A DNA stretch of 64,000 nt from Rhodococcus tukisamuensis NBRC 100609 (lineage in GTDB: Bacteria > Actinomycetota > Actinomycetes > Mycobacteriales > Mycobacteriaceae). Below, in pieces: positions 45,313 to 54,666 of the stretch. Location of the stretch: assembly GCF_001894985.1 (NCBI RefSeq), contig NZ_BCXG01000002.1, forward strand, positions 1-64,000. Reading direction: 5' to 3'. A model generated the notes under the pieces. It ran no database searches, had not been told where the DNA came from, and saw only the letters and a program-made list of their open reading frames with translations. The position numbers and the translations under genes were made by a program. Positions within the stretch are counted from its first letter, which is position 1. Every line of letters begins with the position of its first letter.

Positions 45313-45975
45313 ATGAGCGAGTTGTTCGAGCGCGACGGCGTACACGGTCACCTGCACCGCCCGGACGGCGAGCCGGTGGCCGCGCTGCTGCTGGCGCACG
45401 GCGCCGGCGGCAACTGCGAGGCTCCCCTGCTCCGACGCGCAGGCGACGAGTTCGCGGCGCGGGGCCTGCTGGTGCTGCGGTACGACCTGCCGTTCCGGCA
45501 ACGACGGCCGAAGGGTCCCCCGCACCCGTCCGGGGCCGAGGCGGACCGGGCCGGGATCGCGGCGGCCGCCGACGCGGTCTGCGAACTGGCGCCGGGACCT
45601 TTGCTGCTCGGCGGGCACTCCTACGGCGGCCGGCAGTCGTCGATGCTCGCGGCGGAACGCCCGCAGGCCTGCGACGGCCTGCTGCTGTTCTCCTACCCGC
45701 TGCACCCGCCTGGAAAGCCCGAGAAGGCAAGGACCGCACATCTTCCCGACCTGTGCTGCCCCTGCGTGTTCGTGCACGGCACCCGCGACTCCTTCGGCAC
45801 GCCGGACGAGCTGCGCGCCGCCCTCGAACTGGTCACCGCACCGACGACGCTGGTCCTGGTCGACGGCAAGGGGCACGACCTGGCCCCGGATCGCAGCGAC
45901 GCGGTCCCGCGCGCGGTGGCCGCCGCCGCGGAGGCCTTCGCCCTGCCCACGACAGACCCGGAGGACCCGCGATGA
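45313..45975 (+). CDS. Alpha/beta hydrolase of the TEX30/KANL3-like type
   Basis: A 220-residue hydrolase with LLLAHGAGGNCEAPLL, RYDLPFRQRRPKGPP, nucleophile elbow GGHSYGGRQ (Ser near 104), acid region HGTRDSFGTPDEL and late His in GKGHDLAP. This combination matches the compact KANL3/Tex30 domain. ATG 45313 is chosen over TTG 45304 upstream in the same frame. Its stop overlaps the next start (ATGA). Substrate unknown. Confidence 0.85.
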   Translation: MSELFERDGVHGHLHRPDGEPVAALLLAHGAGGNCEAPLLRRAGDEFAARGLLVLRYDLPFRQRRPKGPPHPSGAEADRAGIAAAADAVCELAPGPLLLGGHSYGGRQSSMLAAERPQACDGLLLFSYPLHPPGKPEKARTAHLPDLCCPCVFVHGTRDSFGTPDELRAALELVTAPTTLVLVDGKGHDLAPDRSDAVPRAVAAAAEAFALPTTDPEDPR

Positions 45976-46709
45976 CCACTGCCCCGCAGCCCGTGATCGA
46001 GGCCACCGTCGCCGCGGCGCCCGACCTCGTCTGGCAGGCCCTGCGCGACCCGGCCCTGATCAGGCGCTGGCACGGCTGGGAGTACGACGGCGAGGACGGC
46101 CTGGACGAGGAGATCACGCAGATCTACTTCGACGGCGTGAGCGAGGACGCGCCGGCGCGGACCCTGACCCTCCAGGGCGGTGACCGGTTCACCCTCTCCC
46201 CGTGCGACGGCACCACCACGGTGCGGATCACCCGGGCACCCAAGGGCGGAAACCCGGAGTGGGACGACTGGTACGAGGACATCACCGAGGGCTGGGCCAC
46301 CTTCCTGCAACAGCTGCGCTTCGGCCTCGAGCGGCACGGCCTCGCCGAGCGCCGCACCCTGCACCTGGACGGGCCGACCGGCGGGGTCACCGCCGCGCAC
46401 CTGCTCGGAGTGGACACCGTCGTGGGCGACCCCGGTTCCGGGTTCTCGGCGCCGGTCGCGACCGGCGACACCCTGAGCGGCACGGTGTGGTTCCGCTCCC
46501 CCACCCAACTCGGACTGACCGTGGACGCGTGGGGACCGGGACTGCTCATGCTCGGCGTCCTGCCCGGCAACCCACAGCGCCCCGGCGGAGGCGCTCAGGT
46601 CATCGTGAGCACCTACGGCCAGGGCGCCGAGGAGTTCGCGGCCCTCGCGGACCGCTGGGGCAGCTGGTGGGACACCCGCGAGAGCGCGGGCAGCTGCGAC
46701 TGCGGCTAG
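45972..46709 (+). CDS. SRPBCC (AHSA1-like) domain protein
   Basis: A 245-residue START/Bet v1-like protein: VIEATVAAAPDLVWQALRDPALIRRWHGWEYDG at residues 8-40 is the AHSA1 signature. The second half (~125-245) repeats a related beta-rich fold and ends with a CDCG motif. Such proteins bind hydrophobic ligands or act as co-chaperones. It overlaps the hydrolase stop by four bases, so the two are likely co-expressed. Confidence 0.8.
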   Translation: MTTAPQPVIEATVAAAPDLVWQALRDPALIRRWHGWEYDGEDGLDEEITQIYFDGVSEDAPARTLTLQGGDRFTLSPCDGTTTVRITRAPKGGNPEWDDWYEDITEGWATFLQQLRFGLERHGLAERRTLHLDGPTGGVTAAHLLGVDTVVGDPGSGFSAPVATGDTLSGTVWFRSPTQLGLTVDAWGPGLLMLGVLPGNPQRPGGGAQVIVSTYGQGAEEFAALADRWGSWWDTRESAGSCDCG

Positions 46710-46719
46710 CCGTGCCCGG

Positions 46720-47358
46720 TCAGGCCGTCACGATGCCCATGCTCGGCCACCAGATGGTGCTCGTGACGACGTCCTCGGCCTTCGGCCCCACCTTGTGCTT
46801 GAGGTTGCCGTAGACGGCGCCGACAACCATGCCGCTGCCCACGTTCAGCGGGGCGGAGGAGATGACGGTCGGGACCACCTTGTTGTTCTGGTCCAGCCTG
46901 GTGATGCCGCTGGTCCCGTTGGCCAGGCTGTACCAGACCACGTTCAGCTCGGCGCCGGTCTGGTCGTCGGCGATGGTGCCGGGCCCACCGAAGAACCCGA
47001 ACCGGAACTCCTTGTTCATGTTGGTGGCTACCCCGGACCCGTACAGCTGGCCGAGGACCTCGCCGCCCTGCCCGGTGTCGGAGTAGGCGGGGACCGGGAA
47101 GATCTGGCCCGGCAGCGTGAAGACCGGCGTCACCGCGCCCTTCACGTCCTTGGGTGCGGCGACGAGCCGCTCGACGGCGGCCGCGGCCGCCGGGTCGCCT
47201 GCCGCCGCGGACCGCAGGCCCGCCTCGGCCGCCGCGAGGTCGGCGGTGGGCTGCGGGGTCGGCGCCGCGACCGCGGTGCCGGCGAGCAGGGCCGTCGCCG
47301 CTGCCGCGGTGGTCAGGACGGTGGCCAGTCGACGCCCGAACGTGAAACGCTGCTTCAT
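46720..47358 (-). CDS. Secreted protein of unknown function
   Basis: A 212-residue exported protein. Residues 1-~31 are a signal peptide (MKQRFTFGRRLATVLTTAAAATALLAG..., AVAA cleavage region). The mature part has a short Ala-rich helix then a beta-rich segment, FRFGFFGGPGTIADDQTGAELNVVWYS, without cysteine. The pattern resembles Rv1269c/MspA-neighbour small secreted proteins of Mycobacteriales only loosely. It is convergent with the SRPBCC gene and shows a good GGAGG ribosome-binding site. Confidence 0.75.
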   Translation of the reverse strand: MKQRFTFGRRLATVLTTAAAATALLAGTAVAAPTPQPTADLAAAEAGLRSAAAGDPAAAAAVERLVAAPKDVKGAVTPVFTLPGQIFPVPAYSDTGQGGEVLGQLYGSGVATNMNKEFRFGFFGGPGTIADDQTGAELNVVWYSLANGTSGITRLDQNNKVVPTVISSAPLNVGSGMVVGAVYGNLKHKVGPKAEDVVTSTIWWPSMGIVTA

Positions 47359-47478
47359 GGAGCCTCCTTCGACGATGGGTCAGCTACTCAAAACATCGTT
47401 TCCGGTCTGGTTCCGTTACTGCGCAGCCCGATTCGGCCCGGCCCCTGCCGTCCGATCAGCCCTGCCCCGGCCGCCCGA

Positions 47479-48381
47479 TCAGTCCCGTGCCGGCGGCCGC
47501 ACGATCAGGACGGGGCAGTCGGCGGTGTTCATCAGCGCGTTGCTCGTCGAGCCGAGCACCATCCCCTTGAACCCGCCGCGGCCGTGGCTGCCGACCACCA
47601 GCAGCTGGGCCTGCTCGGAGTACTCGCTCAGCACCCGGACCGGGCGGTCGCGGCTCACCACACGCTGCACGTTCACGTCCGGGTACCGCTCGAGCCAGCC
47701 GGCCAGCCGCTCCGAGAGCACCGCCTCCTCCGCGGCCTGGATCCCGCTCCAGTGCGGGTCCGAGGCGGTGGCCCCGAGCGAGGGCTGGACGGACACGTCG
47801 CTCCAGACGTTCACCGCCACCAGCGAGGCGCCCCGGGCGGACGCCTCCGCGAACGCCACGGCCACCGCGGCCTCGCTCACCTCGGACCCGTCGACACCGA
47901 CCACGACCGGGCCCTGGGCGGGCGGGCGGCCGTCGAGGGTGCGGCCGCGCACCACCGCGACCGGGGCGGTCGAGTGCGAGGCCACCGCGCGGGTCACCGA
48001 GCCGAGCAGCGCCCCGGTGAACTCGCCGAGCCCCCGGCTGCCGAGCACGATCATGGTGGCGTCGGCCGAGTACTGCAGCAGGATGTCTGCGATCCGGCCC
48101 TCGTGCAGCTTGGTCTCCACCTCGAGCGGGCCGAGGTCCTCGGCGACCGAGCGGGCCAGCACCTCGGCGCTGTCGAGGTGCGCGCGGCCCTCGTTCTTCA
48201 GGTCGTCGCTGTAGCCGCGGGCCAGGTAGGGCTCGGAGTAGTAGTACGGGGGCACGTGGACCACCGAGACGAGCACCAGCGGAACCTTGCGGCCGGCCGC
48301 CGTCCGCGCGGCCCACACCACCGCGGTCGACGCCGATTCAGATCCGTCCACTCCGACTACGACGGGCTTGCCTGCGCTCAT
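47479..48381 (-). CDS. Universal stress protein, tandem UspA domains
   Basis: A 300-residue protein made of two UspA domains (about 1-145 and 155-295). Both keep the ATP-binding motif G-x2-G-x9-G-S: GSRGLGEFTGALLGS in the first and GSHGRGGFKGMVLGS in the second. Mycobacterial relatives are part of hypoxia and dormancy responses; regulation here is not visible. GGAGGACAAGGC precedes ATG 48381. The 227-bp divergent gap to the histidine kinase gene shows no clear operator. Confidence 0.92.
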   Translation of the reverse strand: MSAGKPVVVGVDGSESASTAVVWAARTAAGRKVPLVLVSVVHVPPYYYSEPYLARGYSDDLKNEGRAHLDSAEVLARSVAEDLGPLEVETKLHEGRIADILLQYSADATMIVLGSRGLGEFTGALLGSVTRAVASHSTAPVAVVRGRTLDGRPPAQGPVVVGVDGSEVSEAAVAVAFAEASARGASLVAVNVWSDVSVQPSLGATASDPHWSGIQAAEEAVLSERLAGWLERYPDVNVQRVVSRDRPVRVLSEYSEQAQLLVVGSHGRGGFKGMVLGSTSNALMNTADCPVLIVRPPARD

Positions 48382-48608
48382 GCCTTGTCCTCCAGCTGTC
48401 CGGTTTTCACCGATTGTGCCCTCCAGACCCGTCGCGCGGGGCGCACCCCGCCGCCCGGGCACCCGAAGTCCGAGGCGGGCCGAGACGCGGTGTGAGAAAC
48501 GGCACCACAACCGATCCCGGTCCCGGTCTCCGACTGCGCCGCGCGGCGGACTCCGCGTTACGCCTTCAGACCGATGCCGCGGCCGCCGTCCGGCGCTAGG
48601 TTGAAGCC

Positions 48609-49787
48609 ATGCATGCCCGGGTGCCGAGGCCCTTCGACGTCGCACTCGCGACGGCGGTCGGCGTCGTCTCCTGCGTCGGTTCGGTGGCCGCGGCCCGGCA
48701 CCAACCGGGCACGCAACCGCTCGACGCGGCGGCCTTCGTCCTGCTCGTGGTGGGTCCGGTCGCACTGCTGTGGCGGCGGACCGCGCCCGTCGCGGTGCTC
48801 GCGGTGACCGTGGCGGCGGCACTGGCCTACCTGCTGCTCGGGTACGGGGAGGGTCCCGTCTTCCTGTCCATGGTCGTCGCGTTCCTCACCGCCGCCCCGA
48901 CGACCCGGCGCTGGCCGATGTACGCGGTACCCGCGGTCGGCTACGTGGTGTTCGTGTGGGGCGTCCCGTGGGTCACCGGCCGCGCCATCCCGCCGGCCGC
49001 CGCAATGGTGGGGCTGGCCGCCTGGCTGCTCACCCTGCTGGCGGTGGCCGAGCTGATCCGGCAGCGACGCGACGCGGCCCGGGCACGCCGCCAACGGGCC
49101 CGGGCGGCCGCCCGCAGCGCCGAGGAGGAGCGCCTGCGTCGCGCCACCGAGGAGCGGCTCGACATCGCGCGCGAGCTGCACGACGTACTGGCGCACAGCC
49201 TTTCGATGATCAACGTCCAGTCCGGCGTGGCCCTCGAGCTGCTCGAGAGCCGGCCCGAACAGGCGGGCATCGCACTGGCCTCCATCAAGACCGCCAGCCG
49301 CGACGCCCTGCTCGAGGTGCACTCCATGCTGCGGACGCTGCGCCGCGGCGGCGCCGAACTGGCACCGCTCGCGCCGGCCCCCACGGTCGCGGACCTCGAC
49401 GCCCTGGTGGAACGGGCCCGCGCCGCCGGGATCCGGGTGCAGACCACCACAACCGGTGCGGCGCAGCCCCTTCCGGCGGCGGTGGACCTGGCGGCGGCCC
49501 GGATCGTGCAGGAGGCGCTGACCAACGTCGCGCGGCACTCCGGCCAGACCGCGGCGCGGGTGTCGGTGCGTTACCTGCCCGGCCTGCTGGAACTGGAGGT
49601 GGACGACGACGGCGTGGGCGACGGCCGTCGTGCGGCCCCGCACGGCGCCGGCATCGCGGGGATGACCGAACGCGCCCACGCCCTCGGCGGCACCCTCAGC
49701 GCCGGTCCCCGGTCCCCGCACGGCTTCCGGGTACACGCGCGACTGCCCCTGCCCGGCAACGACATCGGCGGCGGTGAGCCAACGTGA
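48609..49787 (+). CDS. NarL-type sensor histidine kinase
   Basis: A 392-residue membrane kinase with about five to six N-terminal hydrophobic segments (1-155), a coiled-coil linker rich in Arg and Ala, and a HisKA_3 domain with the phosphorylated His in RELHDVLAHS. The HATPase has the N box QEALTNVARHS and the G box GAGIAGMTERA. There is no extracellular sensor domain, so it may sense membrane state. It overlaps its response regulator by four bases (GTGA). Confidence 0.92.
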   Translation: MHARVPRPFDVALATAVGVVSCVGSVAAARHQPGTQPLDAAAFVLLVVGPVALLWRRTAPVAVLAVTVAAALAYLLLGYGEGPVFLSMVVAFLTAAPTTRRWPMYAVPAVGYVVFVWGVPWVTGRAIPPAAAMVGLAAWLLTLLAVAELIRQRRDAARARRQRARAAARSAEEERLRRATEERLDIARELHDVLAHSLSMINVQSGVALELLESRPEQAGIALASIKTASRDALLEVHSMLRTLRRGGAELAPLAPAPTVADLDALVERARAAGIRVQTTTTGAAQPLPAAVDLAAARIVQEALTNVARHSGQTAARVSVRYLPGLLELEVDDDGVGDGRRAAPHGAGIAGMTERAHALGGTLSAGPRSPHGFRVHARLPLPGNDIGGGEPT

Positions 49788-50461
49788 CGCCGCCCGCGAT
49801 CCGGGTCCTGGTCGCCGATGACCAGGCGCTGGTGCGGGCCGGGTTCGCCGCCCTGCTCGACGCCCAGGACGACATCGAGGTGGTCGGCCAGGCCCAGGAC
49901 GGCGCGGAGGCACTGCGGCTGGCTACGGAGCTGGTGCCCGACGTCGTGTTGATGGACATCCGGATGCCGGTGCTCGACGGGCTCGAGGCCACCCGCCGGA
50001 TCGCGGCCAGGCCGGCACTGTCCGGGGTCCGGGTGGTGGTGCTGACCACCTTCGAGCTGGACGAGTACGTCTTCGAGGCGATCCGCGCCGGTGCCGCCGG
50101 GTTCCTGGTCAAGCACACCGAACCGGCCGACCTGGTGCGCGCGGTGCGGGTGGTCGCGGACGGCGAGGCGCTGCTCTCCCCCGGCGTCACCCGGCGGCTG
50201 CTCGCCGAGTTCGCGGCCCGCGCCAAGCCCGCCCCCGACGCCGCCCAGCTGACCGAGCTCACCGACCGCGAACGCGAGGTGATGACCCTGGTGGCGGAGG
50301 GCCTGACCAACGCCGAGATCGGGGAACGGCTGTTCCTCAGCCCCGCCACCGCGCGCACCCACGTCAGCCGGATCCTGTTCAAGCTGGGTGCGCGGGACCG
50401 CACCCAACTGGTGGTGCTCGCCTACGAGTCCGGCCTGGTCCGGCCCGGCTGGCGGGACTGA
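49784..50461 (+). CDS. NarL/LuxR-type response regulator
   Basis: A 225-residue regulator. The receiver domain carries the acidic pocket ADD (11-13), phospho-acceptor D58 in VLMDIRMP and the Lys in FLVKHTEP. The C-terminal LuxR HTH is LTDREREVMTLVAEGLTNAEIG followed by TARTHVSRILFKLG. GTG start is inside the end of the kinase gene, giving a coupled two-component pair. Targets unknown; the following small gene may be one. Confidence 0.93.
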   Translation: MTPPAIRVLVADDQALVRAGFAALLDAQDDIEVVGQAQDGAEALRLATELVPDVVLMDIRMPVLDGLEATRRIAARPALSGVRVVVLTTFELDEYVFEAIRAGAAGFLVKHTEPADLVRAVRVVADGEALLSPGVTRRLLAEFAARAKPAPDAAQLTELTDREREVMTLVAEGLTNAEIGERLFLSPATARTHVSRILFKLGARDRTQLVVLAYESGLVRPGWRD

Positions 50462-50538
50462 GGTACGTCCCGACGCGTACCCGAGATGCCGCGCGGCGGC
50501 CGATGCGCCGGAGCACCGCGAGCGGCCAGGCTCGGGAC

Positions 50539-50802
50539 ATGAACACTCTCAGCGCACAGACGTCCCTGATCCTGGCCGACCACTTCGACGGCCGCTACGG
50601 ACCCGGCTGGGGGCCGGGCCCGTGGTTCGTCCTCGTCCCCATCGCCTTCTGGGTGACCGTGATCGTGCTGGTCGTCCTCGCCCGTCGCCGCTGGCGCGGG
50701 CACCACGGCGAGTCCACGCTGCGCGACGTCTTCGCCCGCGGCGAGATCACCGAGGCCGAGTACCGCGCCCGGTTGGCGGTGCTGCGGGAGACCCGGCGAT
50801 GA
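50539..50802 (+). CDS. Single-pass membrane protein with SHOCT domain
   Basis: An 87-residue protein with a Gly/Trp-rich start (RYGPGWGPGPW), one hydrophobic helix (FVLVPIAFWVTVIVLVVLA in parts, ~32-50) and a C-terminal SHOCT segment (FARGEITEAEYRARLAVL). SHOCT domains mediate oligomerisation. ATG 50539 is preferred to an earlier in-frame start. It overlaps the next gene by four bases (ATGA). It may be controlled by the two-component system just upstream. Confidence 0.8.
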   Translation: MNTLSAQTSLILADHFDGRYGPGWGPGPWFVLVPIAFWVTVIVLVVLARRRWRGHHGESTLRDVFARGEITEAEYRARLAVLRETRR

Positions 50803-51605
50803 GGGTCGCGGTGGTGGAGGCCCCCGCCCGGTCCGGCGCCGACTGGATCCGGCGGGTCCGGCATCTCGAGGAGCAGGGGTTCGACTCACTGCTGGTGCCG
50901 GACACCCTGTGGACCACCTCGCCCTTCCCCGCGTTGGCGGCCGCGGCGGCGGTGACGACCACGCTCAGGCTGCGGACCTGGGTGACCGCGGCGCCGCTGC
51001 GCACCCCGGCCGCGCTGACGCGGGAATGCGCCGCCCTGCAAGAACTCTCGGACGGACGGTTCGATCTGGGCATCGGGCCGGGACGCCCGGATGCAGAGGA
51101 GGAGGCACGCCGGCTCGGGGCGTCCTGGCCCGCCGCGCCGGACCGGATCGCCGCGGTGGAGGAATCGGTGGCCGCGGTGCGGGCGGGCGTAGACCCGGCG
51201 CCGGAGGTGATCGTCTCGGCGGCGGGGCCCAAGATGACGGCCGCGGCGGGGCGGGTGGCGGATCGCATCGCGCTCGCCCTCGGCCCCACCGCAACCGAGG
51301 CAGATCTGGAGACAACCGTCGAGGCCGCGCGCGAAAAATGCGGCCCGGCAATGGTGTTCACCCAGTCGACGGTGGGCGTCGGCGAGGCGTTGCCGTCGTG
51401 GTTCGCCCGGACCGGCGGACCCACCCTCGACGAACTCCGGCGGCTGGGGTCGGCGGGCCTGCTGCCCGCGGACCCCGGCCTGGCCTTCGACCTCCTACGC
51501 CAGCGCGAGGAGCGTCTGGGCATCACGGAGGTGACGGTGCCGGGCGAGCTGGCCGAGGCGTTCGCCCCGATGCTGGCCCGGCTCCGCCGATCCCCCGCGC
51601 TCTAG
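50799..51605 (+). CDS. Luciferase-like (LLM class) oxidoreductase, short form
   Basis: A 268-residue TIM-barrel flavin or F420 oxidoreductase. It starts MRVAVVEAPARSGADWI and has LEEQGFDSLLVPDTLW, LQELSDGRFDLGIGPGRPD and VIVSAAGPKMTAAAG, the usual bacterial luciferase landmarks. It is shorter than the ~300-350 typical length, missing part of the insertion region. Cofactor (FMN or F420) cannot be told from sequence alone. Its stop codon overlaps that of the convergent LLM gene. Confidence 0.85.
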   Translation: MRVAVVEAPARSGADWIRRVRHLEEQGFDSLLVPDTLWTTSPFPALAAAAAVTTTLRLRTWVTAAPLRTPAALTRECAALQELSDGRFDLGIGPGRPDAEEEARRLGASWPAAPDRIAAVEESVAAVRAGVDPAPEVIVSAAGPKMTAAAGRVADRIALALGPTATEADLETTVEAAREKCGPAMVFTQSTVGVGEALPSWFARTGGPTLDELRRLGSAGLLPADPGLAFDLLRQREERLGITEVTVPGELAEAFAPMLARLRRSPAL

Positions 51606-52642
51606 TCGACGATCTTGCGCAGCTGCTCGATCAGCTTGACCCGGCCCGCCGAGTCCGCGGCCAGCGGCGCGACGTTCAGCGTGGTGACCCCGGCCTCCGC
51701 GAACGCGGCGACCCGCTCCTTGACGTAGCCGGCGGGACCGATCAGCGAGATCGCCCGCACCAGCTCGTCCGGCACGGCGGCCGCGGCCTCTTCCTTCTTG
51801 CCGGAGAGGTAGAGCTCCTGGATGGTCGCGGCCTCGACCTCGTAGCCGTAGCGGCAGGCCAGGTCGTTGTAGAAGTTCTTGCCCTTGGCGCCCATGCCGC
51901 CGATGTAGAGGGCCAGATTGGGCTTGATCCACTCGAGCATGTGGTCGACGTCCTCGCCGATCGCGAGGGCCGGCCCGGCGTAGACCTCCAGCTCGCCGAG
52001 GCTCGGGTCGCGCTTGGCCTTGCCCTTGGCGAGCGACTCGCCCCACACGTCGTCGGCGCGCTCGGGGTGGAAGAAGATCGGCTCCCAGCCCTCGGCGATC
52101 TCGGCGGTCAGCGCGACGTTCTTCGGCCCCAGCGAGGCGATCACGATCGGGATGCGCTCGCGCACAGGATGGTTGATCAGCTTGAGGGGCTTGCCCAGGC
52201 CGGTGCCCTTCTCGGCGGGCAGCGGGACCTGGTAGTACTTGCCCTGGTAGTTGACCTTCTCGCGGCGCCACACCTGACGGCAGATGTCGACGATCTCGCG
52301 GGTGCGTCCGAGCGGTGCGTCGTACGGCACGCCGTGGAAGCCCTCGATGACCTGCGGGCCGGAGGCGCCGATGCCGAGCACGAAGCGCCCGTCCGAGACG
52401 AAGTCCAGACCCGCCGCGGTCATCGCCATCAACGACGGGGTGCGGGTGTAGATCTGGAAGATGCCGGACGCGAGCTTGACCGTCTTCGTCTTCGCGGCGA
52501 GGAAGCCGAGCTGGCTCACCGCGTCGAAGGAGTACGCCTCGGCGACGAAAGCGATGTCGAGACCCGCGCGTTCGAGGTCCCCGACCTCCGCGACCGTCTC
52601 GGCGAAACCGCCGCTGTAGGTGATCTGCATTCCGATCTGCAC
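51602..52642 (-). CDS. LLM-class F420-dependent oxidoreductase
   Basis: A 346-residue luciferase-like enzyme: MQITYSGGF start, FVSDGRFVLGIGASGPQVIEGFHG split over the barrel, and IVIASLGPKNVALTAEIAEGWEPIFF. This pattern fits the mycobacterial F420-dependent family (Rv3520c-type), which reduces or oxidises substrates with coenzyme F420. GTG 52642 with GAGGTG upstream is chosen. It converges with the shorter LLM gene, sharing bases 51602-51605. Confidence 0.88.
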   Translation of the reverse strand: MQIGMQITYSGGFAETVAEVGDLERAGLDIAFVAEAYSFDAVSQLGFLAAKTKTVKLASGIFQIYTRTPSLMAMTAAGLDFVSDGRFVLGIGASGPQVIEGFHGVPYDAPLGRTREIVDICRQVWRREKVNYQGKYYQVPLPAEKGTGLGKPLKLINHPVRERIPIVIASLGPKNVALTAEIAEGWEPIFFHPERADDVWGESLAKGKAKRDPSLGELEVYAGPALAIGEDVDHMLEWIKPNLALYIGGMGAKGKNFYNDLACRYGYEVEAATIQELYLSGKKEEAAAAVPDELVRAISLIGPAGYVKERVAAFAEAGVTTLNVAPLAADSAGRVKLIEQLRKIVD

Positions 52643-52756
52643 CGGGCACCTCGAATCTGTTCGTTGGACGTTGCCTCGCACCCTACGCAGCGCGGCGCGG
52701 TAAACGTATGACAGAAGTGACCGTCTTCCGTGACCGAGTGACCCTACGATCGCGCC

Positions 52757-53569
52757 GTGAGACGAAAGAGACGGATCGACTGGCCGCACGCGCACGTGCT
52801 GGTGACCGGCGGCTCCCAGGGCATCGGCGCCGCGGTGGCCCGCGCCGCCGCGGCCCGGGGTGCGACGGTCTCGATCCTCGCCCGCGGCGAGGAACTGCTG
52901 CGCGCGACGGCCGAGCCGATGGGCGCGAACTGGGCGGTCGCCGACGTCACCGACCCGGCGGGACTGTCGCGGGCGGTCGAGCAACTCGAGGCCCGGTCCG
53001 GTCCCTGCGACGTGCTGGTCGCGTGCGTGGGCACCGCCCTGCCGGGGCGGTTCCTCGAGGTGCCGGTCGAGGAGTTCGAGTCGCAGATGCGGCTGAACTA
53101 CCTGGGCGCGGTGCATGCGGCGCGGGCGGTGCTGCCGGGGATGGTCGCCCGAGGCCGCGGCACCGTGGTGCTGACCAGTTCGACCGCCGGACTGATCGGG
53201 GTGGTCGGCTACAGCGGGTACGCACCCACCAAGGCCGCCGTGCACGAACTCGCGCACTGCCTGCGCTACGAGGTGCAGCCGGCCGGGGTCACGGTCGCGG
53301 TGCTGTACCCGCCGGACACCGACACCCCCGGCTTGGCCGTCGAGAACACCCGCAAGCCGCCGGAGACCGTGGCTGTGTCCGGCGCAGTCGCGCCGGTCTC
53401 CGCCGACAAGGTCGCGGCCGCGGTGCTGAAGGGGATCGAACAGGGCCGCCACCACATCTCGGTGGACCCGCTGACCCGCGTCCTGGTCCGCGCCGGCGGG
53501 ATCGCCGAACCGCTGCTGCGCCCGTTCCTGGCGCGCACCATCCGCCGGTCCCTGGGCACACCGGGTTAG
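52757..53569 (+). CDS. Short-chain dehydrogenase/reductase, ketosphinganine-reductase-like
   Basis: A 270-residue SDR with VLVTGGSQGIGAAVA, NYLGAVHA, VVLTSSTAGLIG (Ser) and YSGYAPTKAAV (Tyr-x3-Lys variant GYAPTK). The order and the YPPDTDTPGL segment resemble 3-ketodihydrosphingosine reductase-like SDRs, which act on lipid ketones. The C-terminus has a hydrophobic helix. It is divergent from the F420 enzyme (114-bp gap) and overlaps the convergent ABM gene by four bases. Confidence 0.87.
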   Translation: MRRKRRIDWPHAHVLVTGGSQGIGAAVARAAAARGATVSILARGEELLRATAEPMGANWAVADVTDPAGLSRAVEQLEARSGPCDVLVACVGTALPGRFLEVPVEEFESQMRLNYLGAVHAARAVLPGMVARGRGTVVLTSSTAGLIGVVGYSGYAPTKAAVHELAHCLRYEVQPAGVTVAVLYPPDTDTPGLAVENTRKPPETVAVSGAVAPVSADKVAAAVLKGIEQGRHHISVDPLTRVLVRAGGIAEPLLRPFLARTIRRSLGTPG

Positions 53570-54546
53570 GGCAGCGTCCACACCACCGTGGTGGCGAGCC
53601 AGAAGACGACGGCAGCCGCGGTCAGGAATCCCACCGAGGTCACCAGCCCCAGCGTGTCGGTGCGCCGGCCCGGGCGCCGGCCCGGCTCCAGCCAGAAGCC
53701 CAGCATGCGGGTGACCAATGGCATGACGACCCAGGTCAGGAGGCTGACCGAGGCGATGTTGCCGACCAGCAGGGTCGCCCACAGCTCCGCGCCCGGCCAG
53801 ATCTCGGTGAGCGCGACGGTGAGGATCACGACGGTCGGGTACAGGCCGACCAGCACCGAGAGCGCCGTCTTCCACGACGCGGTGGCGCCGGCCCCGGGCC
53901 CGGGCGCCGGGAACCACGACCCGTAGGGGTTCGCGATCTGGTGCACCTCGTACTCCTTGAAGTCGCGCCCCTCCGCAAGCAGCGCGGCACGTTCGGGCGA
54001 GCCCAGCCACGCGTCGAGGTGTTCCGCGGTGTCGAAGCTGAAGACGATCGCCCAGCTGTCCTGGATCCCGGGCACCGGCCGGTGCAGCCGAGAGCCCCGG
54101 AATCCCGGAAACCCCTTCTCCGCCTCGATGACCCGCTGCTGCCAGGCCACGAACTCGTCCTCCCGGCCGGGCACGTGCGGGTGCGAGACCACCACCGTCA
54201 CGACGTCGTCGTCGGCCTCGTCGACGAGCACGTGCTGGATCGGGGGCGCCTCGAAGAGGTCGGCGCCGCGGACCGTCAGCTCGCGCCGGGTGTCGCTGTC
54301 GAGCCACCGTTTCAGGTTCGCGGTGCCGTCGAACCGGTAGACCACCGACCACTGAGACCCGGCGCCGGTGGGCCCGGTGACCTCGGCGCCGAGGAACCCG
54401 GCGAACGCCGCGGCGGCGCGGTCCACCTCGTCCTGCCAGCGCCGGAAGTCGGCGCGCCGGCCCGGGCGGACGCGTTGCGTCACGACCACCGTCGCCGGCG
54501 AGTGTCGCGGTGCGGCGGTGCCGGACTCCGACGACGACGGACTCAT
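53566..54546 (-). CDS. Tandem ABM-domain protein with C-terminal membrane segments
   Basis: A 326-residue protein made of two antibiotic-biosynthesis-monooxygenase (ABM) like domains (about 20-110 and 115-215), recognised by repeated VVVTQRVRPGRRADFRRWQ / VVVSHPHVPGREDEFVAWQ units and by GFLGAEV / GFRGSRL. Three or four membrane helices follow (about 235-325). The fusion of soluble ABM barrels to a membrane anchor is seen in COG3224-like proteins. ATG 54546 is chosen; the longer frame reaches into the TetR operator region. Function unknown. Confidence 0.82.
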   Translation of the reverse strand: MSPSSSESGTAAPRHSPATVVVTQRVRPGRRADFRRWQDEVDRAAAAFAGFLGAEVTGPTGAGSQWSVVYRFDGTANLKRWLDSDTRRELTVRGADLFEAPPIQHVLVDEADDDVVTVVVSHPHVPGREDEFVAWQQRVIEAEKGFPGFRGSRLHRPVPGIQDSWAIVFSFDTAEHLDAWLGSPERAALLAEGRDFKEYEVHQIANPYGSWFPAPGPGAGATASWKTALSVLVGLYPTVVILTVALTEIWPGAELWATLLVGNIASVSLLTWVVMPLVTRMLGFWLEPGRRPGRRTDTLGLVTSVGFLTAAAVVFWLATTVVWTLP

Positions 54547-54666
54547 GGTGGGGGCCTCCCGACGGGACTCCCGATCAGCGTAGTCGCCACCCACGACGAA
54601 TGTGACCCACACCACTTCCGTTGCCGCACTGTGGCCAAGTCGACAATTCTGCAGACCTGCGCAAGA

